Source: Xiphophorus maculatus | Lineage: Eukaryota > Chordata > Actinopteri > Cyprinodontiformes > Poeciliidae | Reading direction: 5' to 3' | Length of the DNA: 64,000 nucleotides | Assembly (NCBI RefSeq): GCF_002775205.1 | Contig: NC_036443.1 | Location: 19,935,266 to 19,999,265 of the forward strand | In this document: positions 29,224-40,614 of the stretch, in pieces | How the letters are laid out: each line of letters starts with the position of its first letter | Position numbering within the stretch: position 1 is the first letter of the stretch | Program-made: the position numbers and the translations under genes | The notes under the pieces: generated by a model | The model's database searches: none | Told to the model about the DNA's origin: nothing | Seen by the model: only the letters and a program-made list of their open reading frames with translations

Positions 29224-32200
29224 TCAGGCGTTTTGTGAGTTCGGATTCATCTGCGATAAGGAGGGTATTAACCTCCTCAGTAGGTTCCCAGGTTTAAAAA
29301 TCTGTTGCAGTGTGTTCTGGGGTTGGTCTGCCGGAGGTTTATGTTGAGAGCTGTGTCGCTGCCTCCTCCTCCGTGAGCTCGGAGGTTGATCCTTCTTGTG
29401 TTGGTTAGAATTCAAATCTGGTACCTGCATCTGTTGCCTGCTGAGAAAGAGGAGATGTTTCATTCTGTCTTCATGGGTTGCCTCATAATACTGTCATCTG
29501 TGTGCAGTGGGAACTTATTTCTGCATCCCTACCTTGCTGATGCTCCTCCACTGAGCCAATGTAGCAGACAGTGATGAATAAATATGTACTGGTCCTGAAT
29601 ACACACAAAGGAATGACTTTGTTTTGTTTGGATGGCATGAGTCAGTTAAGTACTCAGTCTATAATAAGTAGTTCAATTATACCTCCCAGTAAGGTTAGTC
29701 ATCAAAATCTTTGTTTTAAACTCTATATTGATTATAGAGTATAAACCATATTTCTGGTGGTTATTTAGTAATTTTGATGATTAGAACTTATAGTTAATGA
29801 AATATTTGGTCTCTAACAACTTGAACAGGACATAAATCAATAAAAACACATTTTCGATGCATAGATGTCTGCCTACCAAAAAGTAAATCTACATACAACA
29901 AGGTTTATGCATAGTACTTAATCGGGGCACTGTTTGGATAAATTGCTGGATCAGTGAAGTGTGGCATGGACTCAGCCTGTGGCATTGCTGAGGTCGTAAA
30001 TAAGTCAAGGTTCTAGCCTTCAACCTGTCTGCGTTGTTTGGTAAAGTGTTTCTCTTCTTGACAATACTCGACAGATTCACTGTGGGATTCAAGTAAGAAA
30101 AGAAAAACTGGCCAATTGAGCACATGGTCTTTGGCAGTTGGGGGCAGATATGAAGTCCTGCTGGAAAATAAAATCGATATCCATAAAACTTGTCTGCAGA
30201 GAGGCATTCCTTCTAAAGGTTTGTGGGAGGTGATTGCATTTCATGTCACGTAGCTCCCTAAATATTCACCAACTTTGGAAATTTTGCGATGTACCCAAAG
30301 CATCTTGGGTTCTGTCTCTCTCTGCTCTTCCTCTAAACTGTCCAATTCTTTATCTCCTAAGACCAGGTAAGACCTATCTTTCATTGTCTTTGGCTCAGGA
30401 TTTATTTAACACAAGAAATGCAAAAGTATCAATTTATGTCTCGGACATAATCTGTGTGATGCCTCGTGAAGCTCACTCTTTAATGGGATTTGCATCACAG
30501 TCTGTTCAAGGTTGTAGTTATTACATCAGGCACATCTTCAGCGGAATAGCTGGTAAGTGAGTAATAAAGCTGTTGCTGGGCTCGGTCAAAGCCTAATCTG
30601 AATCATACTTTCTATTTGCTGAACACCTTATATTGAAAGTTTGTTCCCAATATTTATAGAAAGTATTCTATGGTATTACTTAAGATTTTGACATGTTTAC
30701 TATTCAGCCAGAGGTTTCTCTTGATAGTCGCCTCTTGCTTGCTAAGATTAGGGACTGTTGCTAAGGCACCAGTTTGACTCAATTGCCTTGGTTTCCTTGG
30801 ATATCTTTGTGAGTTTGGACCTAACTAGAATCTGTTTAACTGGATATAAATCAGACCTGCTTGCCTTTTAAAGTGTCTAGGCAGGATATTTATTGTGAAT
30901 TGGTGCTATATAAATAAACTGAGTTGTTATCGTTTTAAAATATCCTCATAGCTGTGTATTTAAGTGATGTACAATGTAGACTTACAAGTGTCTGGACCAT
31001 CGACATGCGATGCAGTCGCAGGTCCCTCACAGCACCTTTGATGTCAGGTGGGATCCCTCTCATGCTCAGCTGCATCAGCCACAACAAAGTCACAAACGTC
31101 CCTGACCGGCCAATGCCTGCACTAAACCACAGAAGGCGAGCAACAAAACTGTCAGAGTGAAACATAATTGATTCCAGACCTTATATTTTTTTGAAGTAGA
31201 AGATGTTAAATCCAGAAATCACACCTGCAGTGCACCACAGCTGGCCCCAGACAGGGTAGAGCCTCCAAATGTTGCCGCACATGCTCAGTGAATACACACA
31301 GAGAAAATGGGTTTGGGACTTTCTGGTCCGGCCAGGACGGGTAGTAGTAATGTGTGATTATCCTGTCGTTTGGCAGGTCCCTCTGAAAAACAAACATTTG
31401 TTCTGCCTATAAAGTAAAAGGAAGTGTGAAAAGGAAGAGCAGATATTTGTCTTACCTGTCGCAGGTTAATGGTAGTAACAAAATAATCTGGACCCTGTTT
31501 CCGAGTCACTGTTGTTATTTGGAAGAGCCCATGATAAACAGTCCCTTCTTCCAGAGACCAGTACTTTTCACACAGTACCTGTACACACACAGGAGGCGCA
31601 GTCAATCATGTAGCACAGTTGGAGCAAAAATTATGTGCACCCTTTTAAAGGTTCAATGGTCTTTTGCATCAGGAAGGAAATTTTAGAGCCAAAAAACAGG
31701 AACATAACTCAATGAACCAAGTAGATTATTCAGTTAACAAGTTTAGAATAACAAGTTTACTTTAGTCTTTAGGTTTAAAACATTTTTCTTCAGAGATTCA
31801 GTTTTTAAAGAAACTTACAGTAAGTTAAAAAAGTACAGTTTGCAAAAAATAAAAAGCAAAAAAAACTTAAACATTCCTTACTATGTGTCATTGTTTATGG
31901 AAATGTTATGTATTGCATGAAATGTCTGGGAAGCATTTTTTAAAATTACATTTACATTTTAAAACATTCAGTTCTTTTGCCCAAAATTATTAATTACATT
32001 TCTTATTCTTATTGATTTAAGATCCACACACAACTTCAGAGTTGCAGGTTGCAGACTAGTGCTTCAGTTTCCATGCTACATGTTAATGTTAATAAAGATA
32101 AAATTGGAAACAGACAAGTATGGCTTGCTTAGAATAGTTGCCAAGAGGAAAACTCTTCCATGTAAAAATGAATTTGGCTCAAGTTTAAAACTAAGCCTAG

Positions 32201-33809
32201 TATAAAAGTACAGCTTAAACCTGGAACGCACACGTGAGGGGTGATGATTTGGTCTTGTTTTGTACCCACAGGCGTGGGCTGGGTGCTTTGAGTTGGCCAT
32301 GATCTCCTCTGTATACCAAATATGTGGTAGAGTCAAATCTGACTGATAACTAGAGCTTTCCTCAAACTGACAATCATTTCAAAGACGGCAGCAAATCTAC
32401 ACCAGAATAACTAAAATAGAACAGCATCAAGATGAGAAAGACTGAGACTAAATATGTCTTAAATAAAACACCAATTTCAAGTCATTGGTGCACAGGCTAT
32501 TGCATTAAGGGACAGTTTTTAACACAGCCTTTGAATTTTGCCTTTATTTAGTCATTAACAGAGTACAGTACATGTTTGGTTTAAATGAGATTTAAGTAAT
32601 TTGAGGAGCACAAACAGTGTTATGAACTGATTTGTAATATTTTTAAGGTGCAAACGGTGTTCCTTTTTTTGCCTAGGATGGTCAAAATTGAATACATTTA
32701 TTCAGATTTATAAAAAGCCTAAAACAAATAATGTGGATCACAGATTTTTTTGTCTGGGTCTTTCTTTTGCTCCTTCATATATGCAGGATTTGCAATTATG
32801 ATGATGGTTCAACTTGTTAGCCTAATGTGAATGGGTGGATTGAGTTAGGATAGAGGCAGGCAATCAGAAAACACAAGCGAGTGTTTCCTGAAGTGATGCT
32901 GCTGCTAAAAGAAACTTATCAGACCCTCCTTGTTTGTCCTGATACATAATTGCTTCCCCCAACAGACTGTTTCAAGTTTGAGTTTCTGCTAAAATAACTA
33001 AGACCATGTTTTTGTTGATTTCTTTTTTGTTTTTGACAAACAAACTGGGGTTTTGCTTATGTTTTTGAATTTGGGCATGGCTAAGTTAACCAGTTAACAT
33101 GTCCCTGAGGTAGAAGCAAACAAGCATCTCACTGTGTTCTTTTCTCTGAGAGCGGTCACCATGATGATTATCCTGACGTTTTGCTCCCAGACCATCCTCC
33201 AGAAGTCGGCTAAAGTGTTGGATATTGGACCTTGGGTGCAGATGAAATCCCTTTCTGATCCACCACCCTAAATGCAGACAAACAGATACATAAAGTGATG
33301 ATGGGACCCCAGTGAAGATGAAGATGTGGGAAAAGTGACACAAACTAAAACAAAGAATGAGAAAGAGAGAGAGAGAGCTCTTACAGGGACAAAATTTGCA
33401 TTGATGTAATCAGAATTTGGGTTCTGGTTTTGAACTGAAAGCCTCACCCGACAGTGATCATCTGCAATAAGATGGAACAAAAAAAAAAACATGTCAAATA
33501 TTTACCGACACGCTTATCGTAATTCGAAGTAACGTCAGATGCTGTCCACTCACATGGCAAAATGCAATGGTATCTGTTTTTTTCTCTGTTGGCCTCCAAG
33601 CTGCCGGCTCTACTGGGGAGATCTTTCCCAACATCATTCAGCTCCTGCTGAGAGTCAGCACCATAGAAACAGTTAATGCACACTTTATAAAACATAACTC
33701 TGATGTAAGTGTCGTTTATCTTTGTAGTAGTTACCCTAAAGGCCTGTTTAAAGCCTCGGTTGTTATTGGACGCCAGTTTGCTGCATTGGAAATTAAAGTC
33801 CTGCAGAAT
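29224..33809 (-). CDS. Classical cytosolic protein tyrosine phosphatase, subfamily unassigned
   Basis: Nine minus-strand coding exons join in frame: 33735-33809, 33554-33647, 33385-33461, 33133-33267, 31456-31578, 31225-31382, 30986-31121, 29533-29594, 29224-29440 (1077 bases, 358 aa plus stop). All catalytic loops of a class I Cys phosphatase are present: [48 protein letters not shown], the WPD loop [10 protein letters not shown], the signature [12 protein letters not shown], and the Q loop [17 protein letters not shown]. An active enzyme is therefore likely. The C-terminal tail is basic ([12 protein letters not shown]), possibly a nuclear signal. No transmembrane segment is seen. The N-terminus is uncertain: an upstream exon ending at 34172 can add SFKLSPLSLYLKD and RTVFRKRHE, but it has an in-frame stop near its best acceptor. 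The most 5' Met in the 33.8 kb region precedes ETFSRSQ. Not PTPN1/2/6/7/12/23 by motif. Confidence 0.85.
30830..30930. repeat. Probable interspersed-repeat 3' tail
   Basis: Ends with TGAATTGGTGCTATATAAAT followed by AAACTGAG, close to a tail that recurs widely in fish genomes. Body and borders were not resolved. Confidence 0.4.
31620..32440 (+). pseudogene. Tc1-like transposase relic (inactive)
   Basis: Nucleotide hallmarks of a fish Tc1-like transposase persist on the plus strand: AATAGTTGCCAAGAGGAAAA, ATGATTTGGTCTTGTTTTG, CTCCTCTGTATACCAAA and GTAGAGTCAAATCTGA. Translation is broken by several stops and frameshifts. It lies in a phosphatase intron, in the opposite orientation to that gene. 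Confidence 0.65.
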
Positions 33810-34171
33810 CTGTGATCTTGAGAAAGTCTCCATCCTTCAAAAAACAATTTTATTGAATTCAATTAAGTCTGGCAATATTTCCCCCAATCAGACTTAAGGA
33901 TGAAAAATAAAATTCATACATCATTTATTTTTATTACACTGAACATCTTTTCCCCTGAGTGCTTTATTTTGTTCTTTTCTGCTCTTAAACCTGCTTAAAT
34001 TCCCTACTGCTGCCACATCTGCACCATATTTATGACTAAACCACAGTGCTAACATGATTTTGTTTAAAATGGAACTTTTACATTTTACTGTTATTAGTAA
34101 TACAAAAATGAATACCCCAAACCTAACATTTTAAGAAAACGGAACCCTAGTAAGATTGTTGTCAAGCTTAC

Positions 34172-34255
34172 CTCATGTCTTTTCCTGAACACAGTCCTGT
34201 CCTTTAAGTATAAACTCAGTGGGGAGAGTTTAAAGCTCTGGATATGTCGTCAGTG
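34172..34255 (-). other. Candidate upstream exon of the phosphatase gene
   Basis: A strong donor (ATGAG then GTAAGC) ends at 34172. The sequence reads in frame into the next exon as SFKLSPLSLYLKDRTVF then RKRHE. The best acceptor, TTTTTCACAG, would put a TGA two codons in. Either a weaker acceptor at CATATCCAG is used, or this is 5' UTR. A further candidate 5' exon has a strong donor (CTTGTCAG then GTGAGTAG) near 34497. Confidence 0.45.
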
Positions 34256-35099
34256 CTGTGAAAAATCCCAAAATTTGAAATGAAAAGAGTAAAAACGGAT
34301 TATTTTTCCAATTATCAGTCATTTAGCCACTAATCAGAAGTACATCAGATAATAAAACATTATTTTTCTATGTTAAAATGAATAATCTAGTCCAAGGTAA
34401 TACTCTCCTCTCCTCCGCTTCATTTTGATAAAAAGCTTTTGTGCAGGAGGAGCAAAACCAAACATTCACAGAGAACAATTAGCTGACTACTCACCTGACA
34501 AGAAAGAAAACCTGCTTGATCAAGTTCTTAACCCCAGACATCAACCAGCTGAGCAGCTTGAGTGTGGTGTGCCTGCATCAGGTTTGCGTCAGTCAACGGG
34601 CCCCAAAAACAGTCATTCACAAGGAGAGGACCGCGATCTGAGTCCGCCGCTCTTCCCAGGCTGTCTCAAAGCTCCCAGCTGGTGGTAATGCTGTCTGAGG
34701 CACGACTAAACGAAACAATGGGTGGGGATGGTGGGCGGAGAGAGGAGCACAAAACATCAGGGGAGGGAAGGAGGTTTGTGAAAGCTTTGGCTCTTATTTA
34801 CACAGGTAAAGTCAATCCTTTCTGTCTAACGAAGGGTTCTCGTCAGTTCTAGGAAATCCCTAGACATCAGCTTCCTTTGTTCTGGACAATTTGTATGGAA
34901 GATGTGTGATGAATTTAAGAATAGAAACATCACCAATGTTAAAAAAAGAAACATGTTGCAGTAAAATGAATCATTGCAGATATATAGAATATTTTCCTGC
35001 ACCATATTAGAACAATTCACAGTAAAAGGTATCCTCATCATGATGCTGCCATCACCATGCCTGACTACGCAATTCAAGACGTGATATATATATATATAT

Positions 35100-35175
35100 A
35101 CTGCTCAAAAAAATAAAGGGAACACTTTAAGTGTGAAACACCTGTTTAAGTGTTCCCTTTATTTTTTTGAGCAGT
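35100..35175. mobile_element. Foldback MITE: terminal repeats only, inside (TA)n
   Basis: The left arm begins ACTGCTCAAAAAAATAAAGG and continues GAACACTT. The right arm is its reverse complement and ends TTTGAGCAGT, with about 15 bases between the arms. The arms match the ends of a widespread fish DNA transposon. Both sides run into TA dinucleotide repeats, consistent with TA target preference. Confidence 0.85.
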
Positions 35176-35334
35176 GTATATATATATATATATATATTCT
35201 GTAATTTGGTGGTGTATTTAGTTTAATTTGAATCCAAATTCTGCTCCAAGGATGCTACAACCGGTTATCAGATTTTTGACAAAGGATCAGGGTCAGTATG
35301 GGAAGCCTAAAAAGCAAAAATCAGTGAGAATTGA

Positions 35335-35379
35335 TTCTTGATGAAGACAAATTCTTGATGAATTTGTCTTCATCAAGAA
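35335..35379. repeat. Perfect 20-bp inverted repeat with 5-base loop
   Basis: TTCTTGATGAAGACAAATTC is followed after TTGAT by its exact reverse complement. A third, partial copy of the motif (TTCTTGATGAAGGCAAG) follows at about 35399. No transposon family was recognised. Confidence 0.85.
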
Positions 35380-36490
35380 GACAAATTCTTGTCTTTTCTT
35401 CTTGATGAAGGCAAGAATATGCAGCAGAGTGAGTTGTTAGCTAATTTTCAGTTTCACATCCTGACCTGTAAGGTCATGACAAAAAAAAAAAAAAATAAAT
35501 AAAAGAAGGGATACATCAGTTTTAATAGTCAAGTAAACAAAATTTAGTTACATCAAAAATAACTTAAGCAACAAATATGCACACTTGTAAGCCAGTGGTG
35601 TACTTTGTGGATGTTTGTGAAATGAGGTACTGTTGTATAGCATAAACCAAAATACAAAATGCATAGACCTAAGCCAAATCTGAAGGCTACTTCCTACATT
35701 AAGGTCACGGGTTCTGCTTAAAAATACCCGGAACACTGAGCCCGACAATTCCCAGTCAACACCTGACACCTGGGCACTCCCACTTCACAGGAGTTCGACA
35801 GGTTTGGTCTTGACGTTATGCAAATCAACCAAAAGATTTGAGTACATTACGCAATACTGTAGTATTGGCAAACGTTTTTAAAGTTTTTACTGCCGATCAA
35901 ATACACTTTTAATTATTCTGTAGACACGTGCTTTCTGGAAATGCTCGTGGTACATGAAAAATAGCTGCGGTGTTGGGAGCTCCTTTCCAGAAACACAAGC
36001 AGGTCCAACAACATTCAGGAAGCCAACTACACCACCCGCAGCTTTTAAAACCCTCATTCTCAACCTCACGGTCACGCTGTGACAACGGAACAAAAACACA
36101 TTAATCAAGTCAAACGACATGCTGATCATAGTGGACATGGTGGCGTGCCCTCTGCACAGTTCCTCACTTCTTGTTTCACTTTTGATAAGCTCGTATCACC
36201 GAAGCCTGGCTCTGATTGGGCAAGAGGTGAAAAAGGAAGTAACGAGCGTCGAGTTATTTTCCTGCATATAAAACCATAGAAAAAGCGAGGTACGGGACAC
36301 GAAGGGGCACTTTTTTTTTTAAAGTTGTTCAGGTGAAAGAAATGCCCTCCTTTGGTTATTTTATGGCAAGTGGAAGGCAGAGATAGATAAGTTTCACTTT
36401 GCCGGTGGATTAATATGAAAGGTCACTCGTTCTTCCTGCTCGGCTCGACTCCAGGAGAAAAAACAAATCAATAAGCTGGACTTAAGAGTA

Positions 36491-39400
36491 ATGAGCCGCG
36501 AGGGTGCAGAAATGGACCATGCACGAGCGCCGGAAACACAGGAAAGCAAGGTAACTAAATGAATACATAAATACAGTGACGGGTTCGCATTTAACGCTTA
36601 GCTTTGTTGGATGTACACAGTGATGAAGCGTTTAAGGTTGTGGACCTGCCTTTCCTCTTTAAAGTAATATCAAACACGGTGGTTAATGGCTCTGTCAGGT
36701 CAGGACGTCAACAACTCTAATGGAGTATTGATAGTAAGTTTAGTGTAATAAGGATCACCAGAGGGCGCCAACGAGCTTCATACACATTAATTAATAAAGG
36801 TAGGGTGATTTCGTGATTAAACGCATTTGTAGAAATAGACTGCATTTGAAGTCGCAGACAGAATTCACATAAATGAAAGGTATTTTGTTATTTAGTACTG
36901 CTTTTAACATATAGTTTATAACATAATAGGATGAGATATTTATTTTAAATTAGTGTCATTGCACAATTGTTGGATTTTTTGCTTCGTAGTTGAAAGAAAA
37001 AAAAAAACTATATAATATTAATCTATTTATTTATTTATTTTTTAAATCATTTTGAGATCCCAGAAAATGTATTGATTTATTTTTAAACTATTTATTTATG
37101 TTTTTTAATCCAGTGTTTTCTCACAGGATTGTTTACCCAGTTCTTCATCTACAAAAATTGAATGATTTATGTACCTCGTTACTTTTTTATTGAACTACGA
37201 ATGCTATCTTAGTGTCAGAAAACAAAATGAAAAGTTTTTAATCTTTAAAGTTGAATGTTAAAGAAGTTTAAATGTGAAAATATTTTAATCCATTTCCTAT
37301 CAAAATGTTTCCTACCAGTTCTAATGATATCATCTTCTACCTCCGCAGGCTGACAAGAAGCTGACTGGCAGCTCTGCTTCTCCCACCGAGGTACAGCCCG
37401 TTGACTCAAAATGACCTTTTTACTTTAAACGATTCTGTAATTTTAGTATGTGTGAGGAATTATTTTACGTCTCAATACAGATTAAAAAGAGGCCAATCAG
37501 AAGAGTGAGAAGTCCATCTGCACCAAGAGCATGGCTATCCAGGTCTTACAAACCAAAGTTTGGAGGGCATGTCTACAAACCTCGGTGAGGCTCAAAATAT
37601 ACTTATTAAACTATTATATAATCTATAAAGTATATATTTGTAACTAATTCAACCTAATTTCATTTAAATGTCTTCCATAATGCAGTTTTCCAGGAGACCA
37701 CCATTCATTTCACAAAACTGGTTTCCACAGTCAACACCATCACTACCTGAAGAATCAGGCTTACGTCCATCGCAAGGATTACCCTCCACCTAAACCTTGG
37801 TTGCTCGCAATGAAGGAAAAGGAGAAGGAGAAGCAGAAGCAGAGGGAGAAAGAGAGGCTGAAGGAGAAAGAGAGAGAAAAGCAGCATCACGAGCAGAGAG
37901 AGAGCGCTGAGAGAAGTTCACCTTCAAAACAAAACAGTAGGTTTATGTTTGTAGTAGAAAAAATCGAAGTCACACACATCTCATACATTATATATCACTG
38001 CAAAACCAAATGTATGAATCTGTTTATAAAACAGCCCATAATAGGCCCATTCATTAGTTCATACAAGAGATTCACAAACAAATTTCCCAGTGATTCTAAT
38101 GATCTTATTTTACCGTTACCTTTTTAGCATCAGTGAGTTCGCCATACATGACAAGGCTCTTCTGAAATGAAATTGTGTTTTCTACAAAGACATCTCAGTT
38201 GTTCACTCAAGCTGCCAGCTAACTAAAGTAGGAAGAAGATGTCAGCAAATAACAGGAAGGCTGAATATGTTGCAGAATGGTTTCTGTGTTTTATCTTCCA
38301 CTGTCATAGACATTTTAGAAATGTTTAAACTTCATAGTTATTGTAAGTTTTCTTATTTTGCAGCAAATACATGAAGAAGCTGTCATTTACGGTTAATAAT
38401 TTATGTTAATCACGTTAATTATAAAAATAACAAAGTAATAATAAAATTGGGCCGCATAGTGTTGCAGTTGATAGAAAGAGAGGCCAACTGCTGTTGCCTT
38501 GCACCAAGAAGGTCCTGGGTTCAATTCCCGGCCTGGGGTCTTTCTGCATGGGGTCTGAATTTGAATTTCTCCCTGTGCATGCATGGGTTCTTTCTGGGTA
38601 CTCCATCTTCTTCCCACAGTCCAAAAACACGACTGTCAGGTAAATTGGTTTCTCTAAATTCTCCTTAGTGAGTGTGTGCGTGTGCATGGTTGTTTATCCT
38701 GTCTGTCTCTGTGTTGCCCTGTGATGGACTGGCGACCTGTCCAGGGTGTACTCCGCCTCTCACCTGAAACATTTGCTGGAGATAGGCACCATATGCATAT
38801 ATATTTATAATATAGCTGAAATATATGTTCTATCATCAAATGCTATAATAAGACATATCATAGCAATTGCAATGTATTAAATTGTGGTACTCTTGGCCTG
38901 TTTTACAAACCATTATTTGGTGACTTGCACTGGATGAAAAAACATTGTTCACAAAAACAGGCCAATGTGACTAATTGCAGTATGATAGGATGCCACTAGA
39001 TGGAAGTGTATTCAAGTTAAGGAACTTATCTTGTTTTCTTGAGCTCTTTGCGCAACAAACATTTGGAGGCAGTTGCATGTTGTATCTGCTGATAGGTAGG
39101 TAGAAACTCTAGTAGCAACAAACCAGAGTTACATAAAGCTGATCCTGCTCTCAGTGTATGGATCATGTCATCAATGAGCTGTTTGCAGGCCAGCTTGTTT
39201 CCCCCCCTTTGAACAGTGTGGTGCTGCTTTTTTTCCGAGACACATCTGTTAGATTCTTAACAATATCTTTGTGGTCTGTTAGTGGTAGGAGTTCACAATT
39301 TATCAGTAAAAAGGTGGTATGTTTCTATGGTTGTAACACTGAAAATCCACGTATCAGATTTTTGCTAGTATAAACTGGTGCTGAGTATCTTTATCTCCCC

Positions 39401-40581
39401 TTGCACACAGCCATTTTATTTGTGCGCATACTGCAGCACTGTGGAGGTGTGTGTTTGTGCATGTGTGAGTGTGGAGCAGGTTTTTTTTGTGTTCCTGAGT
39501 GATGGTGCGATGATGGTGACTCATCGCTGATTTGTGTGTATATGAGAGTGTGAAAGATGAAGAGAGGGAGAGATTTACCCGCAGAACATAATGAACCATA
39601 ACAAAGCTACGGCTTTACATGGGAATACTGCATTCCAGCACTGCAAAGGCTGGCAGGTCATGTAAAAATCTGTATTGATCTCAGATCTCAACGGTGGAAA
39701 AAATTAACAAGAGGTGGAACATCGGTTCAATAAAAAAATACTTGTAAATATGCAAGGTGTTTTATCTTGTTTAGTGTGGTGAAATCTCTCGCTGTGCTGC
39801 TGAGCTGACCTTGTGGTTTGTGTGTCTTCCAGCTTCTAGGCCTGTCTTACCAAGGTCCACTTCCAGCAGAGACAAGGACATACAGATCACTGTAAGTTCA
39901 CAGGCAAAAAATATGCTCCATTCCTACACATTCACTTAAAAATCGATATTAAAACCTTTAGAGACCCATCTTTAATTATTGTCATTTTTTTTCTCTACTA
40001 GATGTTTATCTAAATAATTTTTTTTTTTTTACCACAGTTGTTGATTTATTTGTTAGAACTTCCACTAATTTCATACTGATACAAAAACGGTAAATTAAAA
40101 GCATAAAAACTGAAGCGGGAAGAGTGAACATTAGAAGATCTGTGACTATGAATGTTTTCAGCAAACATTCTCGTAATGGATAGTTTTATCCTCTGGTCCT
40201 TGGAACAGTATCATGAAAAAACACTTTACAGGATGTTCAGTAAACTTTTAAGTAACCTTTATTATGTTCACTAAATTAAGTCTTTGTGGTAAAAACAGTT
40301 AAAAATTACAGCAGAAAAAGTTTCTTAAAAGTTACACAGAACTAAAAAGTAAGGCTTCGCAAAGAGTTTCATTTTGGAACTTACAGATCATCTTTAGAAA
40401 CATTTAGAGACGAGTCCATAAAGCTTCTGTCAAGGTTAGTGAAAGTTTTTTATAACATAACCTTTAAAAAGTATTTGGTGGACATTCCCTAAAAGCAGAG
40501 GCGGCTGGTGGTGATATTTGAAGGGTGGGCTAATATGAAGTCTGTGTGTTACACCCCCCAATGCAGATTCAAAAATGTGTT

Positions 40582-40614
<33 letters not shown>

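Larger units (their letters stand above)
34700..36490. promoter_or_regulatory. Intergenic region between the phosphatase and periphilin-like genes
   Basis: The two genes are divergent here. Upstream of the periphilin-like start there is a TATA box (TATAAAA, 36267-36273). Two copies of the decamer GTTTCACTTT lie at 36173-36182 and 36391-36400; the second sits in AGTTTCACTTTG, close to an interferon-stimulated response element. The left part carries foldback sequences at 35100-35175 and 35335-35379. No coding exon is supported. Confidence 0.5.

Noticed and set aside
37705-37890. Minus-strand Leu-rich open frame that looks like a membrane segment
   Set aside because: It is the antisense of the Lys/Glu-rich periphilin-like exon 4; AAG/GAG codons read as Leu/Phe on the other strand.
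38449-38530. A tRNA gene, because of a good B box and tRNA-like head
   Set aside because: The cloverleaf does not close and the sequence continues into a SINE body and a LINE-like tail. It is a retroposon head, not a tRNA gene.
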